Assembly: GCF_026107375.2 (NCBI RefSeq)
Contig: NZ_JAPCIA010000001.1
Span: 1,860,001-1,924,000 of the forward strand
Source: Sphingomonas sp. BT-65
Lineage (GTDB): Bacteria > Pseudomonadota > Alphaproteobacteria > Sphingomonadales > Sphingomonadaceae
Length of the DNA stretch: 64,000 bases
Direction: 5' to 3'
Shown in pieces: positions 53,214 through 63,297 of this stretch; position 1 is the stretch's first letter, and each line of letters begins with the position of its first letter. The notes beneath the pieces were generated by a model. It was not told the origin of the DNA. It was given only the letters and a program-made list of their open reading frames with translations, and ran no database searches. The position numbers were made by a program, and so were the translations under genes.

Positions 53214-54470
53214 ATGATTGATCTTCTTGAATATGCACGGTTTCATTACCTGTCAGAATGGGTAGCGCTGACCGTCCTTTTGGCAGCGATCCTGTTCCTG
53301 AACCGTTTGGTCGGACTTCGCTATGTCAATGCGCTACTGCTTGCGCAGATCATCTTTGTCTTCAATGCAATCCCGGTCATTGCAGGGTTCGTCGACGGTT
53401 ATTTGCCGATCGACAGGGTTGTCCACTTCTTCCTGACCGAAACGATCTTGATGATCGCGACGTGCGCAGTCTACACGTTCATTGTCCGCAGGGGTATGGC
53501 GCAGAACGAACGGATCGCCGCCTTTTTTACCGGCGCGGTGCCCTATTTGCTGATCGTGGTCGGCGCGGGACTAGCGGTGTTCACCTATATGGTCACTCCG
53601 CAGGACGGCACGTCACGGATCATGTACCAAACCAATTATTGGTACTCTCTAGTGAAGCCGATCAGCGCGATTATCGGCCCGCTGTCCTATTTCGGCGCGT
53701 TCTTGCTTCTGACGGTCCATCGGCAGCGCGTGCCGGCCTATGGCTTGTTGATTGTCAGTGTTCTGGGGGGCGTTGCGTCGGGATCGAAGGGCGCCTTTGT
53801 GACTCAAGCTTTGCTAGCGTTCCTCATGGTGCGGGATCTCGGCCTAACCGGCATGTTTCGCGTGGCGCTGACGGATGTAGCACTGGGGGCGGCGGGCCTG
53901 GCCGCAGGTGTTGCGTTGAGCCTTCAGCGTCTTCGGCTCGACGTCAGCCACTTGTGGGACCGGATCATGTTATACGGTGAGCCGACGCTGCTGACCTATT
54001 TCGCGCCAGATTCGACAGCGGCCTGTAATAATCTTTCACTACTCGCGAAGATGCATCGGGGTTTGGCGCGCATGCTTGGCGATCCGGGAGCGCTTAATAT
54101 CGATACCTTGTTCGGATACGCCTGGACCATCCAGTATGTGGGCGTGAATACCTTTACCGGACCCAACGCGCGCTATTCAGCATACCTGACCTGCAATTTT
54201 CCTGGATGGCTTGTATTATTTGGTCTTATAATTACATGTCTGTATTTCTTTCTTGTTGTAACCACAACCAGACTTGCCGATAGAACAAGACTATTCTATC
54301 CGGCGATCTATTCGTTTTTAATATTTTCTATTTCTTCTATTGGTCAAGATTTTAATATTCTAATGCAAGACATTAGCTTCCTTTTGGGAATGGTTGCCGT
54401 AATGATAATCTTGCCGCGTGTTTGGGCGAGCGATGGCCGCAGTATGGGGCTCGAGGCTGGCCGATCATGA
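53214..54470 (+). CDS. Wzy-like O-antigen/exopolysaccharide polymerase
   Basis: Integral membrane protein of 418 residues with about ten helices and a large periplasmic loop (about 255-320). No sequence motif defines Wzy well, but the number of helices, loop size and position among glycosyltransferases and with the flippase fit it. Function is inferred from context. Base composition near the 3' end (54200-54420) is AT-richer than average. It overlaps the next gene by 4 nt. Confidence 0.7.
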   Translation: MIDLLEYARFHYLSEWVALTVLLAAILFLNRLVGLRYVNALLLAQIIFVFNAIPVIAGFVDGYLPIDRVVHFFLTETILMIATCAVYTFIVRRGMAQNERIAAFFTGAVPYLLIVVGAGLAVFTYMVTPQDGTSRIMYQTNYWYSLVKPISAIIGPLSYFGAFLLLTVHRQRVPAYGLLIVSVLGGVASGSKGAFVTQALLAFLMVRDLGLTGMFRVALTDVALGAAGLAAGVALSLQRLRLDVSHLWDRIMLYGEPTLLTYFAPDSTAACNNLSLLAKMHRGLARMLGDPGALNIDTLFGYAWTIQYVGVNTFTGPNARYSAYLTCNFPGWLVLFGLIITCLYFFLVVTTTRLADRTRLFYPAIYSFLIFSISSIGQDFNILMQDISFLLGMVAVMIILPRVWASDGRSMGLEAGRS

Positions 54471-55195
54471 TCTTGACCGTCGTACTTGCCGCGAAGGATG
54501 CGCCGGCAGCGCTCATTCGTTGTTGCCTGGCATCGTTTGCGCGCCTGGTGCATGCGCGCGACATCGAGATCGTCCTTGTCAACAGCGGCGCCTTCCCGGA
54601 TGGCGTTGATCTGCTCGCCGATGCGTTTGGGGCGTTCCGCATCATTGAGATGGAGCCCCAGGGCATCTATCCAGCGTTCAACCGCGGGGTTGAAGCCGCG
54701 CAGGGTCAGTATGTGCTCTTCTTCGGAGTCGACGATATCGCCTTACCAGGCATGGATGCGGTGATTGTCGAGCTGCTGCGAACGGGTGCAGTCTATGATC
54801 TCTTCGCCGCGGCTTCATATATGCAGGGTTGTGGTGTGTCGGCGCCGTCGCGACTGCGCGCACAGATCCTTTTCCGTAACTGGTGCCAGCAGAGTCTATT
54901 CTACAGCCGCCAGTATCTCGCTGCGCATCCATTCGACACGCGCTATAGGATTCAAGCAGACCACAAGGCGAATATCGAGATCCGCGCCGATCGGTTGCGC
55001 CGCTTTGGGCTGTCGCGCGAAGTGGTGGCCTATTTTTCCACCGGCGGGACGTCTCAGACCAGCTATGACATCGCGTTCAGGCGCGACCTGCCAGCGATCG
55101 CGCAGGCAAATTTCGGAACGACGTATCGGCTCGCCGTCCAGCTCAAGCAGCGGCTCGCCGATCTTATCAAGGGGCCGCCGGATGCTCGGTGCTGA
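54467..55195 (+). CDS. Glycosyltransferase family 2
   Basis: GT-A glycosyltransferase of 242 residues: LTVVLAAKDAPAALIRCCLASF, EIVLVNSGAF, NRGVEAAQGQYVLFFGVDDIALPGMD with the DxD-like VDD, and a C-terminal part typical of short GT2 enzymes. The start at 54467 fits the fold; the frame is open from 54422. It overlaps the polymerase by 4 nt. The sugar is unknown. Confidence 0.85.
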   Translation: MILTVVLAAKDAPAALIRCCLASFARLVHARDIEIVLVNSGAFPDGVDLLADAFGAFRIIEMEPQGIYPAFNRGVEAAQGQYVLFFGVDDIALPGMDAVIVELLRTGAVYDLFAAASYMQGCGVSAPSRLRAQILFRNWCQQSLFYSRQYLAAHPFDTRYRIQADHKANIEIRADRLRRFGLSREVVAYFSTGGTSQTSYDIAFRRDLPAIAQANFGTTYRLAVQLKQRLADLIKGPPDARC

Positions 55196-55222
55196 TGGGG
55201 CCGGTTAATAGGAGTATCGGAT

Positions 55223-56377
55223 GTGACCACCAAGAACGTGCTGATCACAGGCGGTGCCGGGTTCATCGGTGGAGCCGTCGCGCAGCGGCTTGTCGCGGCG
55301 GGGCACGCTGTAACGATTCTCGACAATTTCAGCGAACAGGTCCACGATACGCAGCAGCTTCCTCAGGCCTTGGCCGATGCGGTGACGCTCATCCGCGCCG
55401 ACGTCCGCGATGCCAATGCGCTACGCGAGGCGATTCGCGGCCAGCATTGTATTGTCCATCTCGCCGCCGAGACCGGCACCGGCCAATCGATGTACCGCAT
55501 CGAGCATTATTTCGACGTCAATGTCCAGGCGACCGCGACGCTGCTCGACATTCTTCAAAACGACCCCGATAAATCGCTCGAGACGCTCGTGGTGGCGTCA
55601 AGCCGAGCGATCTATGGAGAGGGTGCCTATGCCTGCGCTAAGCATGGCACCGTCTATCCCGCCGCCCGCGGCGCGGCGGAAATGGCGGCCGGACAGTTCG
55701 ACCCGCTCTGTCCCCGATGCGGCGGAGGGGTTACGCTGGTCCCGACAAGCGAGACGGCGCCATTCTCGCCCTCATCCTTCTATGGGCTGACCAAGCAGGT
55801 GCAGGAGCAGGCGGTGCTGCTGTTTGCGCAGACGCGCAACATCAACGGCTTCGCGCTACGCTATCAGAATGTCTACGGTCCGGGACAATCGCTTCAGAAC
55901 CCGTATACCGGCATTCTGGCTGTTTTTTCTAATCTTGCGCGCCAGGGCAAGGATATCGAAATCTATGAGGACGGCGCGGAGTCGCGCGACTTCGTCTATA
56001 TCGACGACATCGCTGAAGTTACAGCGCGTTGCGTCGAGTATGACAACCGCTTCGTCGGTGCCGTCAATGTCGGTTCGGGGGTCGGCACCGATGTGCTGAC
56101 GGTCGCATCGCGCATCGCAACCTTTTTCGACAGCCCTGGAAAGATCGTCGTGACCGGCGCCTACCGCATTGGCGACATTCGTCACAATGTCGCCGACGTC
56201 GCGCAGCTCGAAGCGCTGCTGGACATCCGTCCAGCGACGCCGTTCGAGGCTGGCCTCGAAGCATTTCTGTCGTGGGCTCAGGGACAAAATGCGCGCGACA
56301 AAACTGCATATGACCGTTCGGTCGGTGAGTTGCGGCGTCACAACTTGTTAATCGATACCCGTTCCGACGGAGGTTGA
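55223..56377 (+). CDS. dTDP-L-rhamnose 4-epimerase-like SDR with zinc-ribbon-like insert
   Basis: Extended SDR of 384 residues: [54 protein letters not shown] and the catalytic YGLTKQVQEQ. Between the catalytic parts it holds an insert with FDPLCPRCGGGVTLVPTSE, a two-Cys segment found in dTDP-L-rhamnose 4-epimerases such as WbiB that make dTDP-6-deoxy-L-talose. That reaction is likely given rfbABCD here. The GTG start has GGAG upstream. Confidence 0.78.
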   Translation: MTTKNVLITGGAGFIGGAVAQRLVAAGHAVTILDNFSEQVHDTQQLPQALADAVTLIRADVRDANALREAIRGQHCIVHLAAETGTGQSMYRIEHYFDVNVQATATLLDILQNDPDKSLETLVVASSRAIYGEGAYACAKHGTVYPAARGAAEMAAGQFDPLCPRCGGGVTLVPTSETAPFSPSSFYGLTKQVQEQAVLLFAQTRNINGFALRYQNVYGPGQSLQNPYTGILAVFSNLARQGKDIEIYEDGAESRDFVYIDDIAEVTARCVEYDNRFVGAVNVGSGVGTDVLTVASRIATFFDSPGKIVVTGAYRIGDIRHNVADVAQLEALLDIRPATPFEAGLEAFLSWAQGQNARDKTAYDRSVGELRRHNLLIDTRSDGG

Positions 56378-56380
56378 TCG

Positions 56381-56965
56381 GTGGAACGACCCAGTTTCCG
56401 CCTACGGGCGACTCTCGCCGCAGATCTCACGGCGGCACATCGCATGGTCCACGGTCCCGATGTCACGCCGCCACGGGGTTGGCGCCTGTGGCTCGGCTTG
56501 GCGTCGCCGCGGTTCGTGCCGATCTTGAACTGCCGACTCGCCTATTTTTTCTATATCCGGCGTTTGGTGGTGATCGCAAAGCTGTTCTCGACGGCGAACT
56601 TTTTTCTTTATGGGCTTGAGATCGCGATCCGCTGTCCGATCGGCCCTGGACTATTCCTACCGCATACACAGGGAACCGTGATCGGTGCCGCGAGGATCGG
56701 GGCGAACGTGACGATCTATCAAGGCGTTACGCTCGGGGCACGTGAAGTTGATTTTGCCTATGGTCAGGATACACGTCCGATCGTCGAGGACGGCGTCATC
56801 ATTGGTTCAGGCGCAAAGGTGATCGGTGGCGTGACGCTGGGACATGGTGCGCGGATTGGCGCCAATTCAGTAGTGCTCGCTTCGGTACCCGCCGAGACGC
56901 TGGTGATCGGCATTCCCGCGCGTGACACGGCGCTGACCGTTAAGGATGGTCATGCCAATACTTAA
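56381..56965 (+). CDS. Hexapeptide-repeat acetyltransferase (CysE-like)
   Basis: Left-handed beta-helix acetyltransferase of 194 residues. A helical N-terminus (about 1-85), then hexapeptide repeats: HTQGTVIGAARIGANVTIYQGVTLG, VIIGSGAKVIGGVTLGHGARIGANSVV. It resembles serine O-acetyltransferase, but in this locus an O- or N-acetylation of a sugar is more likely. The GTG start follows GGAGG. It overlaps the start of the next gene. Confidence 0.82.
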   Translation: MERPSFRLRATLAADLTAAHRMVHGPDVTPPRGWRLWLGLASPRFVPILNCRLAYFFYIRRLVVIAKLFSTANFFLYGLEIAIRCPIGPGLFLPHTQGTVIGAARIGANVTIYQGVTLGAREVDFAYGQDTRPIVEDGVIIGSGAKVIGGVTLGHGARIGANSVVLASVPAETLVIGIPARDTALTVKDGHANT

Positions 56966-57959
56966 AGGTCGTCGAATCCTATTTATCGCACCGCGTTTCT
57001 TCGGGTATGATCTCGAGATCGCGAATGGGTTGCGCAAACGCGGCGCCCATGTCGATTGGCTGGCCGATCGTCCCTACGACACAGCGGCAATGGCAGCGTT
57101 GACCCGCTTTGTGCCCCAGATGATCCTGCCCTTCGCCGACCGGCTTTATGATCGACAGCTGTCTGCCCTGGGTCCAGCCAGCTATGACCATATCCTCGTA
57201 CTCAATGGGCAAACCGTTTCACGCGAGTTCCTGAAATCGCTGCGCGCGCAGTTTCCCTCGGCAGTTTTCACGCTGTACATGTGGGACTCACTCGAAAATC
57301 GCGGGCGAACGATCGAGAATTTTCCGCTGTTCGATCGGCTCCTCAGCTTCGATCCGCAGTCGGCAGACCGATATGGCATGCAGTTGCGGCCATTGTTTTT
57401 CACACGCGTCGCACCGCCGGTGGCGCTGCAAGATGCTCGCTACGATGCGAGTTTCGTCGGCACCGCACACAGCGACCGTTACGCCGTGATCACACGCTTG
57501 AAGCAAGCATTGAGTCCTGAACTACGAGCCTTCTGGTATCTGTATCTTCAGTCTAATTGGCTTTTCAGTGTCTACAAGACGATCAAGCCAGGCATGCGCT
57601 CCGCCAAGCGCACCGATTTTCGGTTCGTCCCGATTGATAAAGACCGACTACAACAGGTAGTCGAGCAATCACTCGCAGTCGTAGATATCGAGCATCCCCG
57701 TCAGCGCGGTCTCACCATGCGAACCTTCGAAACGATGGGCCTCCAGCGCAAGCTGATAACGACCAATCGGTACGTGGAGCAGTACGAGTTTTTTGACCGC
57801 GACAATATCATGGTGATCGATCGGCAATCTCCAGTCGTCCCAACGTCCTTCTTCACGACGCCATATCGACCATTGTCACCCGAAATGTACCGTCGCTACA
57901 GCCTGGAGGGCTGGATCGACGATGTGCTTGGGACCGATGAATCCTGCGGTCGGCATTGA
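56952..57959 (+). CDS. CgeB-like GT-B glycosyltransferase
   Basis: A 335-residue protein with the GT-B-like pattern FIAPRFFGYDLEIANGLRKRGAHVDWLADRP and a C-terminal FETMGLQRKLITTNRYVEQYEFF, like CgeB and capsular glycosyltransferases. The central part has a DASFVGTAHSDRYAVI strand. Sugar and linkage unknown. The ATG at 56952 has AAGGA upstream; 56946 is an alternative. It is the last gene of the plus-strand operon and converges with the flippase gene. Confidence 0.75.
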   Translation: MPILKGRRILFIAPRFFGYDLEIANGLRKRGAHVDWLADRPYDTAAMAALTRFVPQMILPFADRLYDRQLSALGPASYDHILVLNGQTVSREFLKSLRAQFPSAVFTLYMWDSLENRGRTIENFPLFDRLLSFDPQSADRYGMQLRPLFFTRVAPPVALQDARYDASFVGTAHSDRYAVITRLKQALSPELRAFWYLYLQSNWLFSVYKTIKPGMRSAKRTDFRFVPIDKDRLQQVVEQSLAVVDIEHPRQRGLTMRTFETMGLQRKLITTNRYVEQYEFFDRDNIMVIDRQSPVVPTSFFTTPYRPLSPEMYRRYSLEGWIDDVLGTDESCGRH

Positions 57960-57974
57960 TGTCGCGTCTGCGGG

Positions 57975-59336
57975 CTACGCCGGCACTGACAGGACTCGCG
58001 CGATACTGCGCCGAAGCGTGAATGCGTAAACGATCGCCAGCGTGCCGAGATAGATGACGGCGGTTACAAACGGGATCATCGAAAAGCTTATATTGACGAT
58101 CACCCACGCCTTGAGCGGAATCGACAAAAGCACGAAGACGACCACCGTCCAGAGCTGCTCTTTCAGCAGATGGGCACCGTTCAGGAACATCGCCAGCGCG
58201 TTGGCCGCGCAATCGATGGCAGTCCAGATTGCGAGCCCCCAAATCAGGACGCGATCGTAACGAAGCGCTCCACCGCTAAACAATTGCCACAGAACGGGAC
58301 TTGCCAGCACCATCGCAAGTCCAAACATGGTCGCGCCGCCTAGCGTTGCCAGCAACGATATGCGCAGCGTCCGCCGCGCATATTCGCGATCGCCGCGATC
58401 CAGCGCTTCGGCATAGGCGGCCCACAAAGGGGCATTGATGATATAGAAGGGAATCGAGACCAGCATGAAGATCCGCGCTCCCACCGCATAGACCGCCGCG
58501 TCGGCGGGGCCGCTGAGCGCGGAAACGAGGATCTGGTCGCTTCCCCAACCGATCAAGGCACCGAATTGAAGCGCGAGGAACAACCCGCCTGCCGAGAACA
58601 TCAGCCGGAAGTCGCCGCCAGCACCGCATCTGAGCGCCGCTGGACGGATCAATCCTTCGCGCGCGAGAAATCCAAGTGCAATGAGGCCGGGAAGCTGGGC
58701 GATGCCGAGCGTGAGCAGGATATAGCCGACGAGGTCAAATTTCTGGGACTGGGTGGCGAACAGGACGATGAGCGACAGCGTCGAGCAACCCAGCGAAAGG
58801 AAATGAGAAAGATATGCGCGTTGCATTCCTGCCAGGATGCGGTGCACTGTCTGGAGCGGCAGCGACAGGCCGAGCAACGTCGCGAAGACGAGTAGCGCCT
58901 GCCCCGCTTCGACCAAAGCGCCCGAACTGGCGCTTTTGAACAGCCACCGCCAATCTGCATAAAGTGCCGCGGCCACCAGTAACAGCGCCGCGATGGCGCC
59001 GATCACGAGCGTGGTGAGCAGCCCGAGCGTGACGATCCGCTGCAGACCGGCGACGTCGTTGCGTCCGACCCGGCCAGCGACAGGAACGACCAGCCCATTG
59101 CCGATGCCGAAATCAAGCAGATTGAGGACCGACAGCAGACTCGCGATTGTCATCCAGATACCAAAGCGCTCCGTTCCGATGTCGGCCAATGCAAAACGTG
59201 AAGCGACGAGGATGACCGCAAACGAGGCGACGCGCGCCCCAACATTGCTCGTGATCGACAAGAGCACGCGGCGTCGGCGTTCGGCCGCTCGCATCAATGC
59301 CTCGCCTGCTGTGCCATCCGCCGGCGCGGTCATCAT
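57975..59336 (-). CDS. Wzx-like polysaccharide flippase
   Basis: Membrane protein of 453 residues with about 12 helices and the start RRRVLLSITSNVGARVASFAVILVASR typical of O-antigen/exopolysaccharide flippases (MOP superfamily). It should move the lipid-linked repeat unit across the inner membrane. The start at 59336 follows an AGGAGG site; an ATG at 59333 is adjacent. The gene is last in the minus-strand operon, 50 bp after the GMD-like gene. Confidence 0.88.
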   Translation of the reverse strand: MMTAPADGTAGEALMRAAERRRRVLLSITSNVGARVASFAVILVASRFALADIGTERFGIWMTIASLLSVLNLLDFGIGNGLVVPVAGRVGRNDVAGLQRIVTLGLLTTLVIGAIAALLLVAAALYADWRWLFKSASSGALVEAGQALLVFATLLGLSLPLQTVHRILAGMQRAYLSHFLSLGCSTLSLIVLFATQSQKFDLVGYILLTLGIAQLPGLIALGFLAREGLIRPAALRCGAGGDFRLMFSAGGLFLALQFGALIGWGSDQILVSALSGPADAAVYAVGARIFMLVSIPFYIINAPLWAAYAEALDRGDREYARRTLRISLLATLGGATMFGLAMVLASPVLWQLFSGGALRYDRVLIWGLAIWTAIDCAANALAMFLNGAHLLKEQLWTVVVFVLLSIPLKAWVIVNISFSMIPFVTAVIYLGTLAIVYAFTLRRSIARVLSVPA

Positions 59337-59386
59337 CGGCGCGTGACCTCCTAGCCAACCAATCAGTACCGAAAAGGCGCGCAAGA

Positions 59387-60334
59387 TTAGGGCTCGATGA
59401 TCATCTTGGCGATGAGTTCGGGCATCCGGGTGCGCGCGCGCCAGCCCAATTCGGTCGCCGCCTTGCTCGGGTCGCCCGCGCTGATCATGATGTCACTGGG
59501 CCGGATCATCTGGTCGTCGATTGCGACGTGGTCGCGCCAGACCAAGCCTACACTGGCGAAGGCATCGGCGACGAACGATTCGAGCGAACAGGAATGGCCG
59601 GTTGCTACGATGTAGTCGTCAGGTTCGGTGCGCTGGAGCATCATCCACATGGCTTCGACATATTCGGGTGCCCAGCCCCAGTCGCGCACAACGTCGAGGC
59701 GTCCGAGTTGGAGCGTCTCCGGCGAGCCGGCCGCGATCCGGTGCACTGCACGAACGATTTTTTGGGTTACGAACCGCTCGGGCCGTAGCACTGATTCATG
59801 GTTGAATAAAAAACCGGTGCAGGCGAATAGGCCATATGCTTCGCGATAGTTGTGTACTAGCCATGCTGCAGACGCCTTTGCGATCGCATAGGGACTGCGC
59901 GGATTGAATGGTGTGTCTTCGCGGGCGGGCGCGTGAGTGCAATCGCCGAACACCTCGCTCGATCCGGCGTGATAGAGGCGTGCACTCGGATGTGACAGAC
60001 GGCAGGCCTCAAGTAGATTGAGCGTCCCTAGAACGATGCTGTTCATCGTCTCGCTGGGCTGTTCAAACGACAGCGCGACCGACGATTGGCCCGCCAGGAA
60101 ATAGACTTCGTCGGGTTCGACCCGGTCGATCGCCACGAGCACCGATCGGAAGTCCTCCGGTACCATCGACAGGCGAGCGACACGGTCCAAGATGCCGAGC
60201 CGTTGGAGATTGGTGAACCGGTTGCCTTCGGCGTCTCGCGAGGTCCCAATTACGTCATAGCCTTTGTCCAGCAACAACCGGGCGAGCCACGCCCCGTCCT
60301 GACCGCTGACGCCGCAAATCAACGCACGAGTCAT
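59387..60334 (-). CDS. GDP-mannose 4,6-dehydratase-like protein, short form
   Basis: 315-residue SDR of the GMD group: ICGVSGQDGAWLARLLLDKGYDVIGTSRD (NADP loop), YFLAGQSSVALSFEQPSETMNSIVLGTLNLLEA, YHAGSSEVFGD, and YAIAKASAAWLVHNYREAYGLFACTGFLFNHES. It is a paralogue of the gmd at 63290-64000. It may be a second dehydratase or a reductase. It overlaps the glycosyltransferase gene by 4 nt. The sugar product is open. Confidence 0.82.
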   Translation of the reverse strand: MTRALICGVSGQDGAWLARLLLDKGYDVIGTSRDAEGNRFTNLQRLGILDRVARLSMVPEDFRSVLVAIDRVEPDEVYFLAGQSSVALSFEQPSETMNSIVLGTLNLLEACRLSHPSARLYHAGSSEVFGDCTHAPAREDTPFNPRSPYAIAKASAAWLVHNYREAYGLFACTGFLFNHESVLRPERFVTQKIVRAVHRIAAGSPETLQLGRLDVVRDWGWAPEYVEAMWMMLQRTEPDDYIVATGHSCSLESFVADAFASVGLVWRDHVAIDDQMIRPSDIMISAGDPSKAATELGWRARTRMPELIAKMIIEP

Positions 60335-61440
60335 CGTTGTCCCCGCACTGTCTGATAGACAGCCAGCGTTTCGCGCGCGCACTTCTGCCAGGTCAAGACG
60401 CGCACGCGTTCGCGGCCGCGTGCGACCAGCGTGCGGCGTCGCTTTTCGCTGCTAAGAACGGTTTCGATCGCGCGAGCCATTGCGGCTTCGTCGGCAGGAT
60501 CGAATGTCTCCGCAGCATCCTCGACCACTTCGGGCAAGGAACTGGTGTTGCTGCAGACGACCGGACAATCGTGCATCATTGCCTCAAGAGGTGGCAGTCC
60601 GAACCCTTCGTAGCGTGATGGATAGACCAGAGCAGCGGCGGCGGCATAATGCGCCGCCAATGCCATGTCGTCGCCGGCCACCTGTCGGATGCGCGGAGTC
60701 AGACGAAGTTTTGCGATCAGCTCAGCTTCGCCGGTAGTGAACGCACCACCACCGAACGCGACGATCTCCACCTCCTTGCGAAGCATCGGGCTCGCCGCAA
60801 CGGCGCGCACGAAGCCGTCGAAATTTTTGTATCCGGCGCGGACGCCGACAAAGAGAAGCGTCGGACGGCCGGACGGTGAAGCAACGGGCACCGGCACGGC
60901 CGCCGTTGCGGGAGCGTCGACACCAAGCAGCACGGCGGAGGTCTTCTTTTCGTCGACACCGAAGAGATCGATCAGATCGCGCTGGGTCGAGCGCGATATG
61001 CAGATGATGTGATCGGCGCGAGCGACCGCTTTGCGCTTCGCTTCGGAAGTCGGATCATCTGCAGCAAAATCGGCGCGGCAGACCTCGTGCGTCATATCAT
61101 AGACGGTCAGGATAAGGGGAACGTCCCGGACGCGGGAGGAGGAGGATGCGTAATAGGTCTCGTGGACGATGTCGGGCCGCCAGCGATGGAGACCCGGCCG
61201 ACTAACGACGCGATTGAGAGCCAGAAAGGGGCGCGTAGTCCGGCGCGGATATCGATCGACATGGCGGCCGTGGATAGCGCTGGATGGCAGATCGCCGAGA
61301 TAGCCGTTCTGGTAGAACGGGGCGAAGATGCCTACTTCCTCTCCCGCGATGAGCAGTTCGGCCGCGGTGCGGGCAAAATAGCGGGAAATCCCTCCATAGC
61401 GTTGTAGCGTGAAGGTCTGATGGTCGAACGCGATCCTCAC
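60331..61440 (-). CDS. Glycosyltransferase family 4
   Basis: GT-B glycosyltransferase of 369 residues: FTLQRYGGISRYFARTAAELL at the start, ILTVYDMTHEV and ICISRSTQRDLIDLFGV, then the C-terminal RYEGFGLPPLEAMMHDCPVVCSN with the E-x7-E donor motif. This is the mannosyl/rhamnosyl type of GT4. It overlaps the methyltransferase gene upstream and the GMD-like gene downstream by 4 nt each. Confidence 0.88.
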   Translation of the reverse strand: MRIAFDHQTFTLQRYGGISRYFARTAAELLIAGEEVGIFAPFYQNGYLGDLPSSAIHGRHVDRYPRRTTRPFLALNRVVSRPGLHRWRPDIVHETYYASSSSRVRDVPLILTVYDMTHEVCRADFAADDPTSEAKRKAVARADHIICISRSTQRDLIDLFGVDEKKTSAVLLGVDAPATAAVPVPVASPSGRPTLLFVGVRAGYKNFDGFVRAVAASPMLRKEVEIVAFGGGAFTTGEAELIAKLRLTPRIRQVAGDDMALAAHYAAAAALVYPSRYEGFGLPPLEAMMHDCPVVCSNTSSLPEVVEDAAETFDPADEAAMARAIETVLSSEKRRRTLVARGRERVRVLTWQKCARETLAVYQTVRGQR

Positions 61441-62222
61441 GAAACCTCGTCCGATGCCATCAGTAGGTGATCGCTATGGACGCGTGTCGTATAGCGACGC
61501 TTCAGCACGGGCGCGATCAGACTGCTCCAACGCAGCGCGGCCTTGAACGCCGCCGGCGACACCTTGCTGTCGGTGATCAGATGATAGTTGCGCCCGTTGG
61601 ACAGGACATGCTTACCGGATTGACCCGCCAAGCGCTGGAGGCTGTCAATGGTGAAGAAGCCGATATGCTGGCCATGCTCACGGCCGAAATACCACCAATC
61701 GTCGGGAATGTTCGTTGGCGCAAATTCGGTCGAGATCAGCACATTCGGGGAAAGCGCAAGCATCCGTTCGAGTTCGGATCGAGGGTCGATTAGATGCTCA
61801 AATACCTCGAAGGCGGTCAGAAGGTCATAAGACACGCCCGCGCTGTGTTCGAAGCCGGCGGCCAGCTTGTTCTCACAATAACCGTCCATCCAATATGCAT
61901 CGATCCCGAAATCACGCAGCAGCCGCACCAATACGCCATAGCCGCCGGCGAAATCGATCACCTTTCCTCGCGGTTTGCCCAGCAGTGTCACAACGGTCGC
62001 GACCACGCTTCGATTGTACAGGTTTCGCGCCATGATCCCGGTATCGCTGAGGTTGATCGGAACCGCATAAGCTTCGTCCAGCCAATAAGGCTTCTCGGTC
62101 TGCAGATAGCCACATGCCGGGCAACGGAAATATGCGACTCGATGACCGATCAACATACCCTCCATCAGCCGGCGCGCGGACGTCTTGCATATCCGACATG
62201 GTTGTTCAGTATCATCAATCAT
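61437..62222 (-). CDS. Class I SAM methyltransferase with N-terminal zinc ribbon
   Basis: A 261-residue methyltransferase. The N-terminus has CRICKTS and FRCPACGYLQT, a CxxC...CxxC ribbon of the kind found in polysaccharide C-methyltransferases. The AdoMet fold follows: VIDFAGGYGVLVRLL and FEVFEHLIDP. It could O- or C-methylate a sugar. It overlaps the glycosyltransferase by 4 nt. The frame is open farther upstream, but MIDDTEQPC is the conserved start. Confidence 0.8.
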   Translation of the reverse strand: MIDDTEQPCRICKTSARRLMEGMLIGHRVAYFRCPACGYLQTEKPYWLDEAYAVPINLSDTGIMARNLYNRSVVATVVTLLGKPRGKVIDFAGGYGVLVRLLRDFGIDAYWMDGYCENKLAAGFEHSAGVSYDLLTAFEVFEHLIDPRSELERMLALSPNVLISTEFAPTNIPDDWWYFGREHGQHIGFFTIDSLQRLAGQSGKHVLSNGRNYHLITDSKVSPAAFKAALRWSSLIAPVLKRRYTTRVHSDHLLMASDEVS

Positions 62223-62307
62223 CGCATCGTTTCCGGATCTGGAAATGACCTTTTGGTCAGCTAGTCTCGCACTTTCGCAGGACGTCGAAGGAAAGGAACG
62301 GGCGCGC

Positions 62308-63297
62308 TCAGGCGATCGAGCGTAATTCACTCTGATCGAGGAACCAGCGATAGGTAGCGGCGATGCCATCCTCAAGGGTGATCCGCGACGACCAGCCCAA
62401 GCCCGTCAACCGCCCGGTATCAAGCAGCTTGCGCGGCGTCCCGTCCGGTCGCGTCTGATCGAGCACAATCTCTCCCCTGAAGCCGATGATTCGCGCAACC
62501 AACATTGCCAGTTCGTGGATGCTGATATCGCTCGAAACGCCAACATTGACGTGATCGTCGTCCGAATAATGCTGCAGGAGATAAACCAAAGCGTCGGCGC
62601 AATCATCAACATGCATGAATTCGCGTCGCGGCGTACCCGATCCCCACACAGTCATGCTCTCGGCCCGCGCGATTTTGGCCTCATGCGCTTTGCGGATCAG
62701 TGCGGGCAGCACGTGGCTGCTATTAAGATCAAAATTGTCGCCTGGACCATAAAGATTGGTCGGCATCGCCGAGATATAATCGCGTCCATATTGGCGTCGA
62801 TAGGCTTGGACAAGCTTGATCCCAGCGATCTTAGCGACCGCGTACCATTGGTTGGTCGCCTCGAGCGGGCCGGTGAGCAAGGCATCCTCGCTGATTGGCT
62901 GATCTGCTAGGCGCGGATAGATACAACTCGATCCGAGGAACAACAGCCGCTCCACGCCAATACGATGCGCGGTACCGATAATGTTCGTTTGGATCAGCAG
63001 ATTGTCTTCGAGGAAATCGACGGGATAAGTGTCGTTGGCAAGGATGCCACCGACACGTGCCGCGGCAACGACGATCGCATCGGGTCGAGCTTCGCTAAGC
63101 CAGTCCGCAACTTCGTCCTGGCGTCGTAGATCGAGCCTGTCGGGGCGGTCAGGCACGACTACGCAACCCAGCGCGGCAAGTCGGCGGGCAACCGCCGAAC
63201 CGACCATACCGCGCTGCCCAGCGACCCACACGCGCTTGCCGGACAAGGGATAGATCGGATCTCTCGCGGGTAGGGCCTGCTCCGTCTGATCAACCAT
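62308..63297 (-). CDS. fcl: GDP-L-fucose synthase
   Basis: Epimerase-reductase making GDP-L-fucose from GDP-4-keto-6-deoxymannose, 329 residues. [33 protein letters not shown], and [11 protein letters not shown] (catalytic Tyr-Lys) are all diagnostic, with [13 protein letters not shown] and [15 protein letters not shown]. The start MVDQTEQ is preferred to the longer frame. It overlaps gmd by 8 nt. An 85-bp gap separates it from the methyltransferase. Confidence 0.95.
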   Translation of the reverse strand: MVDQTEQALPARDPIYPLSGKRVWVAGQRGMVGSAVARRLAALGCVVVPDRPDRLDLRRQDEVADWLSEARPDAIVVAAARVGGILANDTYPVDFLEDNLLIQTNIIGTAHRIGVERLLFLGSSCIYPRLADQPISEDALLTGPLEATNQWYAVAKIAGIKLVQAYRRQYGRDYISAMPTNLYGPGDNFDLNSSHVLPALIRKAHEAKIARAESMTVWGSGTPRREFMHVDDCADALVYLLQHYSDDDHVNVGVSSDISIHELAMLVARIIGFRGEIVLDQTRPDGTPRKLLDTGRLTGLGWSSRITLEDGIAATYRWFLDQSELRSIA

